Positions 51,945 to 61,096 of a stretch of 64,000 bases of DNA are shown one piece after another. This stretch comes from Flavobacterium rivuli WB 3.3-2 = DSM 21788. GTDB taxonomy: Bacteria > Bacteroidota > Bacteroidia > Flavobacteriales > Flavobacteriaceae. Under the pieces are notes generated by a model, which ran no database searches, was not told the DNA's origin, and worked only from the letters and a program-made list of their open reading frames with translations. The translations under genes were made by a program, and so were the position numbers. Every line of letters begins with the position of its first letter. Within the stretch, counting starts at the first letter, position 1. The stretch covers positions 558,001-622,000 of the forward strand of contig NZ_KB899966.1 of assembly GCF_000378485.1 (NCBI RefSeq), in the 5' to 3' direction.

Positions 51945-51959
51945 CCAATAGCCGTGCCA
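51945..51959 (-). promoter_or_regulatory. Near-consensus sigma-54 promoter for the NmrA-pirin group
   Basis: On the minus strand TGGCACGGCTATTGGC has the exact -24 hexamer TGGCAC, the following G and the right spacing to TTG. The -12 GC is replaced by GG. A start near 51933 would give a leader of about 45 bases to the ATG at 51888. The adjacent sigma-54 activator gene and upstream inverted repeats support it. Confidence 0.6.
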
Positions 51960-52008
51960 AACACGTAAACACCTAAATATCAAAACATTAAATAGAGTTA
52001 GCAAATCT

Positions 52009-52187
52009 GAAATTCACTTAATAAAGTGATTTCATTTTAACACTCCTTTTATATAGTGAATTGTACGAAAAAATCTTAAAAGAGATTTGCGCATAGAATG
52101 GGATTAGACGAAAAATCTGCACTCATGCTATAACCACCATCATTTCACTTATTTACACCAATCATTAGTGAAAATAAGTGAAATTAG
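52009..52187. promoter_or_regulatory. Clustered TTCACTT inverted repeats, candidate activator sites
   Basis: Site 1 (52009-52035): TGAAATTCACTT paired with AAGTGATTTCA, differing by one base of length. Site 2 (52142-52184): ATTTCACTTATTT paired perfectly with AAATAAGTGAAAT, with an extra AGTGAA inside. A single AGTGAA lies near 52055. The sites are centred roughly 90 and 230 bp upstream of the predicted sigma-54 start, normal distances for enhancer-binding proteins. The rest of 51889-52251 has no gene. Confidence 0.6.
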
Positions 52188-52251
52188 TGTCTGAAAAGGT
52201 AAGGAGCCAATTACAATAATTACTTGGTCAAACTATTTTGAAATAAAAACA

Positions 52252-53919
52252 TTAGCTAAAATAATCAGCTTTAGTAATATCCAGCTTTTTCATTTTAGAG
52301 TGCAGGGTATTTCCGGGTATATCCAGCACTTCTGCCGCGCCACCCGCACCCGATATTTTTCCTTTACAGCGTTTTAAGGCGCTTATTATAAAGGTACGTT
52401 CCATATCTTCAAGGGTTTTGCTAAATATATTTTCTTCGGGTGCATTTTGGGTATCTGCTTTTTTAGGCAGGTACACTTCTCGCAAAAGGTTATCTGTAGT
52501 CATAAGCACACTGCGCTCTATAAGGTGTTCCAGTTCGCGCACGTTACCCGGCCATAAGTAGCTGTGTAACTGTTGCATTGCCTTAGGCGATATACGTGTA
52601 ATGTTTTTACCTGTGTTTTTATTATATTTAGATACAAAAAAATTAGCCAGTGCCTCCATATCCTCCATTCTTTCCCTAAGAGGTGGTAACAGTATAGGAA
52701 AAACGTTAAGCCTGTAAAAAAGATCCGATCTAAAACGGCCCGCATTTACCTCCTCTTCAAGGTCGCGGTTTGTAGCAGCTACAATTCTTACATTTACTTT
52801 AACAGTATCTTTACCACCCACCCGTTCCAGCTCACGCTCCTGTATAACGCGCAGTAATTTTACCTGAGCCTCAAGCGGCATCTCTCCTATTTCGTCAAGA
52901 AACAGGGTACTGTTATTTGCCAGTTCAAATTTGCCTATGCGCCTCTCTGTAGCACCGGTAAAAGCACCTTTTTCATGTCCAAAAAGTTCGCTCTCTATAA
53001 GGTTTGCAGGCATGGCAGCACAGTTTACCTTTATCATAAGCTTATCTTTTCTGGGCGATGCATTATGTATAGCCCTTGCAATAAGCTCTTTGCCCGTTCC
53101 TGTTTCGCCTAATATAAGTACGGTAGAGTTAGACTCTGCCACGAGCGACATTAGCTGATACACCTTTTGCATTTGCGGGCCGTTGCCTATAATTTCGGTA
53201 AAATTATATATCGTTTTTATTTGTTCTTTTAGGTATACATTTTCCTGTTCCAGCTGCTGCTTGTACAAAATAAGCTTTTCGTTAGCCTGTATATTTGCAA
53301 TTGCCATAGATATTTGAGAACAAATACCTTTTACAACCGCCGGGTCAAGATAATCTGCCAGGAGCCACAATGTGCCCACATTAGTATTGCCTACCCGTAA
53401 TAACGCAGCGTACGTATTCTGGAAACCTACCTTTTTCCAGAGTTGGGCAAATAAAGAGTTTGTTGTCCTTAACTCTTCCTCTACATTAAAAACCACAGGT
53501 TCCTTGCTGCTTACAACCCTGGCTGTGTAAGGCTCCTCTATAGTTAGTTTTATAGCAACGCGCTCGTCGTGGCTTGGCATTACATCTTTAAACAAACTTG
53601 TGTCAGACATGTAAGGCGTTAAGCCAAAACCATCATCATCAAACGTATGTATCATGGCCAGTTTAGTATCAAGAACATCGCGCAAAACATTAATAACGGC
53701 ACACTCTAAATCAGCCTTAATGCGCACACCGGCAATTTCATTGCTAAACTGCAATAATACAGACTGTTCGTGATTTATTTTCTCTAAAGCTTCATTAGCA
53801 AGGATATTAGCCATAGCAGTAGATATCTGCGCGCAAATACCCTGTAACAGCGATATATTTATTTCGTCTATAACCCAGCCATAAAATTCCAAGGTTGGTT
53901 TCGCCATTGCGCAGTGCAA
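52252..53919 (-). CDS. Sigma-54 activator, 3' part of a frameshifted gene (GAF, AAA+, Fis HTH)
   Basis: A 555-codon frame. True homology begins near [18 protein letters not shown] (about residue 23). A GAF domain (about 50-210) is followed by the AAA+ domain (ETGTGKE Walker A, GAFTGA in [14 protein letters not shown] near 321, [27 protein letters not shown]) and a Fis-type helix-turn-helix ([23 protein letters not shown]). The first about 15 residues come from the wrong frame. It overlaps 53807-54886 in another frame. Joining the two at 53874-53876 restores a continuous protein of about 877 residues. Its likely targets are the neighbouring TTCACTT repeats. Confidence 0.88.
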   Translation of the reverse strand: MHCAMAKPTLEFYGWVIDEINISLLQGICAQISTAMANILANEALEKINHEQSVLLQFSNEIAGVRIKADLECAVINVLRDVLDTKLAMIHTFDDDGFGLTPYMSDTSLFKDVMPSHDERVAIKLTIEEPYTARVVSSKEPVVFNVEEELRTTNSLFAQLWKKVGFQNTYAALLRVGNTNVGTLWLLADYLDPAVVKGICSQISMAIANIQANEKLILYKQQLEQENVYLKEQIKTIYNFTEIIGNGPQMQKVYQLMSLVAESNSTVLILGETGTGKELIARAIHNASPRKDKLMIKVNCAAMPANLIESELFGHEKGAFTGATERRIGKFELANNSTLFLDEIGEMPLEAQVKLLRVIQERELERVGGKDTVKVNVRIVAATNRDLEEEVNAGRFRSDLFYRLNVFPILLPPLRERMEDMEALANFFVSKYNKNTGKNITRISPKAMQQLHSYLWPGNVRELEHLIERSVLMTTDNLLREVYLPKKADTQNAPEENIFSKTLEDMERTFIISALKRCKGKISGAGGAAEVLDIPGNTLHSKMKKLDITKADYFS

Positions 53920-54886
53920 TACCCACCATTCTTTTATATCCCAACCGTTTCCAAAAAAATAAATAGGCAGACGTTACCCCTCTTTCTATCTCAATATCAA
54001 CACTAAAAAGCAGCGGTATATAACTCTCTAACACCCTGCTTTGCAGGCCATCATAAATAGGAAATTTTTCGCGCCCTACATCAATCATTATAGGGTCGCC
54101 TTCAGGAATCACACTATCATCGTGAATGTAGGTGCTCATGGTAGTACCATCGGCATTTATCTTTCGTACTACAAACCCCTTTATATTATTTATTTTTCTA
54201 AGCGCAGTTTTAACAGCCATTTCAAGTTCGGCCTTGCTCCTTACGGCAGCAATATCATTACTAAAATCCAGCAGGAACGATTTTTCGTTTTCCTTTTTTT
54301 CCAGCTCTTCATTTTTAATAATATTAGAAACCGCGTTAGAAAGTTGTGGCGCAATACCTTTAATAATATTCCTGAATTGTGGGGTAAAACTATCCTGCCT
54401 ATCAGAATATATGTGCAGGAACCCCATAGGCTTATCAGCATTCCATAAGGTTGTCATTAAAATTTCTTTAATGCCGCCTTCATAATTTACCTTTAAAAAT
54501 CGTGGACTTTCAGGCTTATCCATTACATCTTCCAGCATAAAAGACACAGGACCCTCGGCTGCTATAACACCGTTTATAAAAGGCTCGTTAAGCTTAAAAC
54601 GCGACGCAACGAGCTGGTCGTAATAAGTGTGTACACGTATGGGCGAAGCATCTGTATTTAAAAGAAATGGCCAGTAGGTTTCATCTTTTTGGTCTATAAG
54701 GGTAACAATGGTATGTGTAAAATAAAACAGTCCCTTAATCCTTTTAGAAAAAAGCATAATAAGGTCGTTCTTCTCTCTTACTTTGGTAATATCTTTTCCC
54801 AACTCAAGAAGAATCTTTCTTTCCTGCTCCAGATAATTATCCCTGTGCGGCTCATCAGGATTTTGTGTAGTTATTACTTTTTTCAT
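53807..54886 (-). CDS. Sigma-54 activator, 5' part of a frameshifted gene (GAF domains)
   Basis: A 359-codon frame that starts cleanly at 54886 and encodes sensor domains only: one GAF domain (about 20-200) and a second (about 210-340) ending [11 protein letters not shown]. After that the reading goes off-family ([13 protein letters not shown]...) to a stop at 53807. In the other frame the sequence continues as expected, judging by the parallel [11 protein letters not shown] ... [13 protein letters not shown] in the 3' part. Deleting one G from GGG at 53874-53876 would fix the frame. Could be a real mutation, a phase-variable or programmed shift, or a sequencing error. Confidence 0.85.
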   Translation of the reverse strand: MKKVITTQNPDEPHRDNYLEQERKILLELGKDITKVREKNDLIMLFSKRIKGLFYFTHTIVTLIDQKDETYWPFLLNTDASPIRVHTYYDQLVASRFKLNEPFINGVIAAEGPVSFMLEDVMDKPESPRFLKVNYEGGIKEILMTTLWNADKPMGFLHIYSDRQDSFTPQFRNIIKGIAPQLSNAVSNIIKNEELEKKENEKSFLLDFSNDIAAVRSKAELEMAVKTALRKINNIKGFVVRKINADGTTMSTYIHDDSVIPEGDPIMIDVGREKFPIYDGLQSRVLESYIPLLFSVDIEIERGVTSAYLFFWKRLGYKRMVGIALRNGETNLGILWLGYRRNKYIAVTGYLRADIYCYG

Positions 54887-55037
54887 GTACTGTAGTTATT
54901 CGTTACAAAATTTGCAAGCGGCAACCGGGTCCGGTTAAAATAAATACTGCTTAACTTTATTTTGTGATGTAAATTTACAGAAAATGTAGTCTACATTTAT
55001 CAAATCATAGTAACGTAATACATGACAGTTTTAAATT

Positions 55038-55094
55038 AAAAATAACGGTTTTATACACAGCACATAATTGCCGTGTATAAAACCGTTATTTTAA
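55038..55094 (-). terminator. Long hairpin terminator of the DUF7660 gene
   Basis: AAATAACGGTTTTATACAC pairs with GTGTATAAAACCGTTATTT (19-bp stem), with AT-rich flanks. It directly follows the stop of 55099-55350 on the minus strand. Confidence 0.7.
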
Positions 55095-55098
55095 AATA

Positions 55099-55350
55099 TT
55101 ACTCGTAATGCCTTGCTGCCAGGAGCATTTCGGCAAAGGCTTTCCATGATGGACGGTCTTTTTCGCTATCGTAGTTAAAACCATGCAATGCTTCAAGGTA
55201 CGACCGTAACGTATCGTTTTGCCAGGCTTCTTTATTCTGGCTGTAATCGGCAACTAATTTTTCTAAGAAATCTTCAAAGTCTTCTCTTGTTTTAATATTT
55301 TTTACTACAAGTTGTAATTCATTATCTTCATCCATAATTATTGTATTCAT
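55099..55350 (-). CDS. DUF7660 family small protein
   Basis: An 83-residue acidic protein matching the DUF7660 pattern: IKTREDFEDFLEKLVADY, then W.n.TLRSYLEALHGF and PSWKAFAEMLLAARHYE at the C-terminus. Proteins of this family are short, cytoplasmic and of unknown function. It is monocistronic, with a strong hairpin after it, and divergent from dnaN. Confidence 0.85.
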   Translation of the reverse strand: MNTIIMDEDNELQLVVKNIKTREDFEDFLEKLVADYSQNKEAWQNDTLRSYLEALHGFNYDSEKDRPSWKAFAEMLLAARHYE

Positions 55351-55520
55351 ACGTTACCAAATATAGGCTTAAATAATTATTTATAGTTTAACTCTTTAAA
55401 AAGATTTCTTTACTAATAATTCATTTCGTGATTAATTATGGTATTTAAGTTAATAAATTTTTAAACTACAATTTACCCGAATAAGTGTTTATAAAATTTT
55501 CCAGTTCAATTTGATTACAA

Positions 55521-55548
55521 TATATTTGCTACACCTAAAATTTTAGGT
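55521..55548 (+). promoter_or_regulatory. dnaN promoter -7 box and adjacent palindrome
   Basis: TATATTTG (55521-55528) matches TAnnTTTG. The perfect 16-bp palindrome ACCTAAAATTTTAGGT follows at 55533-55548, just after the expected start site, and may be an operator or a small leader hairpin before the ATG at 55576. Confidence 0.5.
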
Positions 55549-55575
55549 ATTTTTACAATAAACACAAAACCTACG

Positions 55576-56694
55576 ATGAAATTTATAGTATCAAGTTCAT
55601 ATTTACTAAAGCAGCTGCAGGTGCTTAATGGTGTAATTAACAGTAGTAATACCCTGCCTATTTTAGATAACTTTTTATTTGAATTAAACAATACAGAGCT
55701 TAAGGTATCTGCTTCAGACCTTGAGACCACGATGTCTGCCGTACTGGAAATAGATTCAGAAAGCAAAGGCAGCGTAGCAGTGCCTGCTAAATTATTACTT
55801 GAAACTTTAAAGACCTTCCCGGAGCAGCCACTTACTTTTACTGTTGAAGAAAACAACACTATAGAGATAAGCTCTAACTCCGGTAAATATGCACTGGCTT
55901 ATGCAGCCGGCGACGAATTTCCTAAGGCAGTAAGCCTTGAAGACCCGTCTGTAACCATAGTTCCTGCAGAGGTACTTGCCACAGCAGTAAGCAAAACTAT
56001 TTTTGCAGCCGGTAACGACGATCTTCGCCCGGTAATGTCGGGTGTGTTTTTCCAGTTCTCGCCACAAGGGCTTACCTTTGTAGCTACAGATGCACACAAG
56101 CTGGTTAAATACCAAAGAACAGATGTAGTTGCCTCTCAGGTGGCAGATTTTATTATGCCTAAAAAACCGCTTACCATACTTAAAGGCATACTGGGAGCAA
56201 GCGATGCAGAAGTTAAGATTGAATATAACGACGCTAATGCTACCTTCTCTTTTGATAATTATGTACTTACCTGCCGCCTTATAGATGGTAAATACCCTAA
56301 CTACGAAGCGGTGATACCAAAAGAGAACCCTAATAAGTTAATGATAAACAGGACGCAGTTTTTTAGTTCTGTACGTCGTGTAGCTATTTTCTCTAACAAA
56401 ACTACCCACCAGATACGCCTTAAAATTGCCGGTACTGAACTTAATATATCTGCCGAAGATATTGATTACAGCAACAAGGCCGAAGAGCGCCTTACCTGCG
56501 ATTACCAGGGCGATGATATGCAGATAGGATTTAACTCTCGTTTTCTTACAGAGATGCTTACCAACCTGCAAAGCGACGAAATAATGCTCGAAATGTCTTT
56601 GCCTAACCGCGCAGGTATTCTTACTCCTGTAGATGGCCTTGACGAAGGCGAAACTGTAACCATGCTTGTTATGCCGGTTATGCTTAACAGTTAA
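55576..56694 (+). CDS. dnaN: DNA polymerase III beta subunit (sliding clamp)
   Basis: Ring-shaped processivity factor that tethers DNA polymerase III to DNA; it works as a dimer of three-domain subunits. The 372 residues are full length. Landmarks: MKFIVSSSYLLKQLQ, SGSVAVPAKLL-type KLLLETLKTFP, GDEFPKA, RPVMSGVFFQF and ATDAHKLVKY in domain 2, then CRLIDGKYPNYEAVIP. The C-terminus reads TMLVMPVMLNS, the usual MPM(R/L)L-type end that helps form the protein-binding pocket. As usual in Bacteroidota it is separate from dnaA and recF. Confidence 0.97.
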   Translation: MKFIVSSSYLLKQLQVLNGVINSSNTLPILDNFLFELNNTELKVSASDLETTMSAVLEIDSESKGSVAVPAKLLLETLKTFPEQPLTFTVEENNTIEISSNSGKYALAYAAGDEFPKAVSLEDPSVTIVPAEVLATAVSKTIFAAGNDDLRPVMSGVFFQFSPQGLTFVATDAHKLVKYQRTDVVASQVADFIMPKKPLTILKGILGASDAEVKIEYNDANATFSFDNYVLTCRLIDGKYPNYEAVIPKENPNKLMINRTQFFSSVRRVAIFSNKTTHQIRLKIAGTELNISAEDIDYSNKAEERLTCDYQGDDMQIGFNSRFLTEMLTNLQSDEIMLEMSLPNRAGILTPVDGLDEGETVTMLVMPVMLNS

Positions 56695-56725
56695 ATAATA
56701 ATTATGGCTTTGGCCTGATGATATA

Positions 56726-56768
56726 CAACCCCTTAAACAAGAACGTTTAAGGGGTTTATTTTTATTAG
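56726..56768 (+). terminator. Terminator of dnaN
   Basis: AACCCCTTAAAC pairs with GTTTAAGGGGTT, followed by TATTTTTATT. Confidence 0.8.
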
Positions 56769-56961
56769 CTGTGAAAGATAAATTGTTTAACCAAAAATAA
56801 AACCTCCTGCTTTATAAATAATTGATCATCAGAACAAAATAACAAATTAAGCCAAATTTATTATTTTGAAACATTAAACAGAATATTAAATTTTATTACC
56901 TTCTTTTAAGACTACATTTATACACAGTTTTAAATCGTTCTTTAAATTTAATATCGGAAAT

Positions 56962-57414
56962 ATGAAAAAAAATACTAAAAGTGTAAATATTGTCCTTGTT
57001 GATGATGATATTGAGGATTGCATGTATTTTGAAGAAGCATTAGGTGAAGTACACACTAATCACGTATTTCAGTCATTTAATTCGGGGGCTGCAGTAATTT
57101 TGTATTTAAGCCTGATAGATACTATAATTCCCGATATACTTTTTTTAGACCTTAACATGCCGGGAGTTACCGGTAAAAAATGCCTTAAGGAACTACGCAC
57201 AATGGAAAAATGCAATAATATGCCTATTGCAATTTACTCTACCAGCGACTCTGATGAAGATATACACGACACCTTAGTTACTGGAGCCAATATATACATA
57301 AAGAAAACAACAAGCTATATTGGCCTTAAAGCAACTATAGAAAAGGTACTGAGTTTAAACTGGCAATACCATTACCTTAACCTGAATATTGGTACTTATG
57401 TTATGGCTATTTAA
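56962..57414 (+). CDS. Single-domain response regulator
   Basis: A 150-residue CheY-like receiver without output domain: acidic pocket VLVDDDIEDCMYFEEA, phospho-Asp in DILFLDLNMPGVTGKKCL, the Ser/Thr of IYSTSDSDED and the Lys of IYIKKTTSY. Members of this Rcp1-like group in Bacteroidota often work with bacteriophytochrome or PAS kinases. No kinase is adjacent, so it may be part of a phosphorelay such as the hybrid kinase at 17256. The 56769-56961 gap is AT-rich with no other feature. Confidence 0.92.
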   Translation: MKKNTKSVNIVLVDDDIEDCMYFEEALGEVHTNHVFQSFNSGAAVILYLSLIDTIIPDILFLDLNMPGVTGKKCLKELRTMEKCNNMPIAIYSTSDSDEDIHDTLVTGANIYIKKTTSYIGLKATIEKVLSLNWQYHYLNLNIGTYVMAI

Positions 57415-57547
57415 AATGGTGCACCTACATAATCCTGCTTCCTGCTTATTTATTTTAGTACTAAATATAATGAAGAGGTAACGCGGGGTTAACGTGTAAT
57501 TTCGTATTAATGCACACCTTGCAGCGTTTTAAAATACGCCCCCAATT

Positions 57548-57880
57548 ATGGAAATGTTCAGCAAAAAGGAAAGAAAGCAATTACAGGAAATTAGTAAAAA
57601 AAATACCCAGCTTTTTAAAGAAGCCGTTAAGGAAATTGAAGAAGTATATGCCGATCTTAATAATGCCTATAGTGCTATAGATACCGTTACCGAAGAGTTT
57701 ATAAAATTTACCGAAGAGATAAAACCTAAAGTAGAAGAAGCCGATATAGTAAAAATGCAGGCATTTGCTAAAAAGTTAGCCAAGGTAGATAAAGTTGCGC
57801 GTGATGCCGTACGCGATGTACGCGATGTATTGCGCAGCACAAAAAAACGCCTTAAAGAAATACAGAGAGAGGTAAATTAA
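57548..57880 (+). CDS. Small coiled-coil protein
   Basis: A 110-residue highly charged, Lys/Glu-rich protein expected to be almost wholly helical, with heptad-like spacing throughout (KEAVKEIEEVYADLNNAYSA, then AFAKKLAKVDKVARDAVRDV and KKRLKEIQREVN). The C-terminal part is basic and could bind nucleic acid or a partner. No family recognised. The start may be Met 1 or Met 3 (57554). Confidence 0.78.
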   Translation: MEMFSKKERKQLQEISKKNTQLFKEAVKEIEEVYADLNNAYSAIDTVTEEFIKFTEEIKPKVEEADIVKMQAFAKKLAKVDKVARDAVRDVRDVLRSTKKRLKEIQREVN

Positions 57881-57888
57881 TTTCAGAA

Positions 57889-57962
57889 TTCAGATTTTAG
57901 AATTCAGATTAAGCTATATTAAAAATTTCAGATTTTAGAATGTAGATTTCATATTAAGCTAC
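57889..57962. repeat. Imperfect tandem repeat
   Basis: Two units of about 33-35 bp containing TTCAGATTTTAGAAT, an (A/T)GATTT-type middle and ending ATTAAGCTA (about 57889-57920 and 57930-57962). AT-rich, between the coiled-coil gene and the thiolase gene. The remaining gap to 58199 holds a terminator hairpin and the thiolase promoter region. Confidence 0.55.
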
Positions 57963-58042
57963 ACATTTTCTAAAGATTATATCTAAATCACAATAAGTAT
58001 TTTTCACAAATACTATTGCCAATCCTGTAAGGGCAACACATA

Positions 58043-58070
58043 TTAACCCGGGGTAGTACCCCGGGTTATT
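58043..58070. terminator. Strong GC-rich hairpin terminator
   Basis: TAACCCGGGGTA pairs with TACCCCGGGTTA, followed by TTTTA. It is the most GC-rich hairpin in the window and most likely ends the 57548 gene. Confidence 0.8.
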
Positions 58071-58199
58071 TTACATTATATAGTACAGCAATGTATCCTG
58101 CTTTGCTACTTAGCAACTTTCTTACTTTGAAACTCTCCTTCTTTGCAACTCAGTTTCAATTCAGAAATTTCGTACCTTGGTATCTCTAAACAACACATT

Positions 58200-59477
58200 A
58201 TGCCAACCGATACTATAGCGCGAAAAGTAGCCATTGTAGGCTATAACCGTATACCCTTTGCACGACAGTTTACTAATTATGCCGAAGCCAGCAATACCGA
58301 TATGATGGTGGCTACGCTAAATGGACTTATAGATAAATATAACCTTGCCGGTAAGCAGCTGGGCGAAGTAGCGGGTGGCGCGGTTATAAAGCACAGCTGG
58401 GAAATTAACCTGATGCGCGAATGCGTTTTACATACCTCACTCGACCCTAAAACACCGGCCTGCGATATTCAGCAGGCATGCAACACCGGCCTCGAGGCTT
58501 CTATGTATATTGCTAATAAAATTGCCCTTGGCCAGATAGATTGCGGTATTGCCGGCGGTGTAGATAGCACAAGCAATGTACCTCTATATCTTAATGAGCA
58601 TGTGCGCAAGCTGCTGTTACGCGCCCGCCGCAGCAAAAGTGCTACAGAAAGGATAGGTAATATTTTAAAAATAAAACTGAAAGATTTTAGTCCGGAGGCA
58701 CCGGCTAACCTTGAACCCGGCACAGGCTTGTCTATGGGCGGCCATACCGAATATACTGCTAAATTTTACAATATAACCCGCGAAGCACAGGACCTTTTTT
58801 CATTACAAAGCCACCAGAAAATGACTGCCGCGACTGACAGGGGATTTTTTAGCGATATGGTTAGCCCTTTTCTTGGCCTTACCCAGGATAACAACATGCG
58901 CCGCGATACATCGTTAGAAAAACTGGCTAAACTTCGCCCTGCTTTTGATAAAGAGCACGGTACACTTACAGCAGGCAACTCCTCTCCGCTAACCGATGGT
59001 GCCTCGTGTCTTTTATTAGCCAGCGAAGAATGGGCAAATGCAAACGGCCTGCCTATATTAGCTTACATTACCTATGCCGAGATGGCCGCTATAGAATATA
59101 TAGAGAACAAACAAAACCTATTGCTTGCTCCTGTATATGCAGCACCACGCATGTTACAAAAAGCCGGCCTTAAACTACAGGATTTTGACTTTTACGAAAT
59201 CCACGAAGCCTTTGCCGCTCAGGTTTTGGCATTATTAAAAATCTGGGAAAGCGAAGAGCTGTCTTCAGCCTTTGGTGTTACTGCATTGGGCAGTATCGAC
59301 CTCACTAAGCTGAATGTAAATGGCAGCAGCCTTGCCACAGGCCACCCCTTTGCAGCCACGGGAGGCAGGGTAATTGCTACACTTGCAAAACTACTGAACG
59401 AGAAAGGCAGTGGCAAAGGTTTAATATCTGTCTGCGCAGCCGGCGGCCAGGGCATGACCATGATACTGGAAAAATAA
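58200..59477 (+). CDS. Acetyl-CoA C-acyltransferase (thiolase)
   Basis: A 425-residue thiolase that joins or cleaves acyl-CoA and acetyl-CoA, in beta-oxidation or short-chain condensation. Active-site Cys about 94 in IQQACNTGLEA, EIHEAFAAQ near 335, the His in ATGHPFAATGG near 381 and the second Cys in SVCAAGGQGM near 411. The start at 58200 was chosen over 58143 since the extra 19 codons are not thiolase-like. The sequence is closest in type to FadI-like trifunctional-complex thiolases, but no FadJ-like partner is in the window. Confidence 0.93.
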   Translation: MPTDTIARKVAIVGYNRIPFARQFTNYAEASNTDMMVATLNGLIDKYNLAGKQLGEVAGGAVIKHSWEINLMRECVLHTSLDPKTPACDIQQACNTGLEASMYIANKIALGQIDCGIAGGVDSTSNVPLYLNEHVRKLLLRARRSKSATERIGNILKIKLKDFSPEAPANLEPGTGLSMGGHTEYTAKFYNITREAQDLFSLQSHQKMTAATDRGFFSDMVSPFLGLTQDNNMRRDTSLEKLAKLRPAFDKEHGTLTAGNSSPLTDGASCLLLASEEWANANGLPILAYITYAEMAAIEYIENKQNLLLAPVYAAPRMLQKAGLKLQDFDFYEIHEAFAAQVLALLKIWESEELSSAFGVTALGSIDLTKLNVNGSSLATGHPFAATGGRVIATLAKLLNEKGSGKGLISVCAAGGQGMTMILEK

Positions 59478-59495
59478 ATTGCCTGCAAATAAGAC

Positions 59496-59533
59496 AAAAG
59501 GGATAGCTTAGTTTAAGCTATCCCCTTTTTTTA
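59496..59533. terminator. Bidirectional terminator between thiolase and NDH-2 genes
   Basis: AAAAGGGATAGCTTA pairs with TAAGCTATCCCCTTTT and is followed by a T-run; the A-run on the left serves the convergent gene. Confidence 0.8.
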
Positions 59534-59552
59534 TATACATCTTAAATAAAAT

Positions 59553-60839
59553 TTAAACTTTTGTTTCTCCCGCAACATTTTTAGCCCTTTTCTCCGGCCT
59601 GATGATCATTCGCAACGGCTGGTCCATAGAGAAGTACGATACCATCCAGTTCCAGAACGTTACCAGCCTGTTCCTAAAGGTTATTAACGACAGCAAGTGA
59701 ATAAACAACCACATTAGCCATGCTATAAAGCCTTTAAAGTGCAGCTTTGGCTTAGGTAAATCTACCACTGCTTTATTTTTGCCTATAATAGCCATAGAGC
59801 CTTTATCTTTATATTTAAAGGCTGTAAGGGTTTCATTTTTTAAGGCACGTTTTAAGTTTTTAGCAAGATGTTCCCCCTGCTGTATAGCCACCTGTGCCAC
59901 CTGCGGGTGCCCGCCGGGAAAAGCCTCATCGGTAGTTTGTATACAGGTATCGCCTATGGCATAAATATTAGCGGTAAGGTTTACTTTATTGTAAGCATCT
60001 ACCGCAAGGCGCCTGCCACGCCCATAGCTCTCTGCTGCTAAGCCATCGAATATCTTTGCAGATACCCCTGCCGCCCAGATAAGGTTTTTAGACTGTATAG
60101 TTTCTCCCCCGTCAAGGTAAACGGTATCATCTATATAATCGGTAACCCGAGAGTTTAATTTTATGATAACCCCAAGCTTGGTAAGCGCATCATATGTATC
60201 CTGCTGCGATTGTTTGCTCATAGGTGCAAGCAGTACATCGCCACCATCTACAAGGTAAATATTACTTATACTTGTAGCAAGTTCCGGATACTCTTTGCGT
60301 AGTATACCATTACGCATTTCGGCAAACATGCCAGATACCTCTACCCCTGTAGGGCCTCCCCCTGCTACAACAATATTTAAATACTTACGGCGTTCGCGGC
60401 TGTTTGTGTATAATGTTGCTTTTTCCATGCGTTGCAACAACTTGTTACGCATCTCTATAGCATCATTAAGGGTTTTCATTGGGATAGAATTCTTGCGAAC
60501 GTTCTCCATTCCAAAGTAGTTGGTTTCGGCACCGGTAGCAATAACAAGGGCATCATACTCTAATTCGCCATTATGCAATACGGCAATATTTTGCTCCTGT
60601 TTTACAGAGACAAACTCGCCCATACGAAAGTGAATATTTTTCTTTTTAGAATAATACCTCCTGAATGGGTAACTAATTGCCGAAGGCTCAAGGTATGCAG
60701 TTGCTACCTGATAAATAAGCGGCGGAAAAAAGTTGTAGTTGTTCTTATCTACTAATGTAACATCAAAATTTTTGTTGTCGGCAAGTTCATTTGCAAGGTT
60801 TACCCCGGCAAAACCGCCCCCTATAATAACTATCTTCAT
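59553..60839 (-). CDS. ndh: Type II NADH:quinone oxidoreductase (NDH-2)
   Basis: A 428-residue single-subunit, non-proton-pumping NADH dehydrogenase passing electrons from NADH to menaquinone at the inner membrane. FAD-binding Rossmann motif IIGGGFAGVNLA (4-15), NAD-binding VVAGGGPTGVEVSG (about 157-170), the FAD-contact block NIYAIGDTC (about 292), and the quinone-site AQVAIQQGEHLAKNL (about 311-325). The C-terminal region has an amphipathic/hydrophobic stretch (WLMWLFIHLLSLI, about 380-392) for membrane attachment. Confidence 0.94.
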   Translation of the reverse strand: MKIVIIGGGFAGVNLANELADNKNFDVTLVDKNNYNFFPPLIYQVATAYLEPSAISYPFRRYYSKKKNIHFRMGEFVSVKQEQNIAVLHNGELEYDALVIATGAETNYFGMENVRKNSIPMKTLNDAIEMRNKLLQRMEKATLYTNSRERRKYLNIVVAGGGPTGVEVSGMFAEMRNGILRKEYPELATSISNIYLVDGGDVLLAPMSKQSQQDTYDALTKLGVIIKLNSRVTDYIDDTVYLDGGETIQSKNLIWAAGVSAKIFDGLAAESYGRGRRLAVDAYNKVNLTANIYAIGDTCIQTTDEAFPGGHPQVAQVAIQQGEHLAKNLKRALKNETLTAFKYKDKGSMAIIGKNKAVVDLPKPKLHFKGFIAWLMWLFIHLLSLITFRNRLVTFWNWMVSYFSMDQPLRMIIRPEKRAKNVAGETKV

Positions 60840-61096
60840 GGTAATGTTATTGTTACAGAGCCTAAAAAATACCCCTGTAAATGCTGTATAAAGTTACGTT
60901 TTTTGAGGCTAATGCACAATTAACTTGGCACAGCATTAATAAATTTATGAAATTATTAGCTTATGATTTACCCCAATGCCATTAACAAAAAAAAAGCATA
61001 TTAAAATTATGTACATGATTTATAGATATGTTAATATTGTAGTCTTTACCTGCCACAATAATTATTTTTATACACAAAATCAGGAATACAAGCACT

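Noticed and set aside
60923..60940. TGGCACAGCATTAATAA upstream of the YihY gene as sigma-54 promoter
   Set aside because: The -24 part is perfect but nothing like TTGC occurs at -12.
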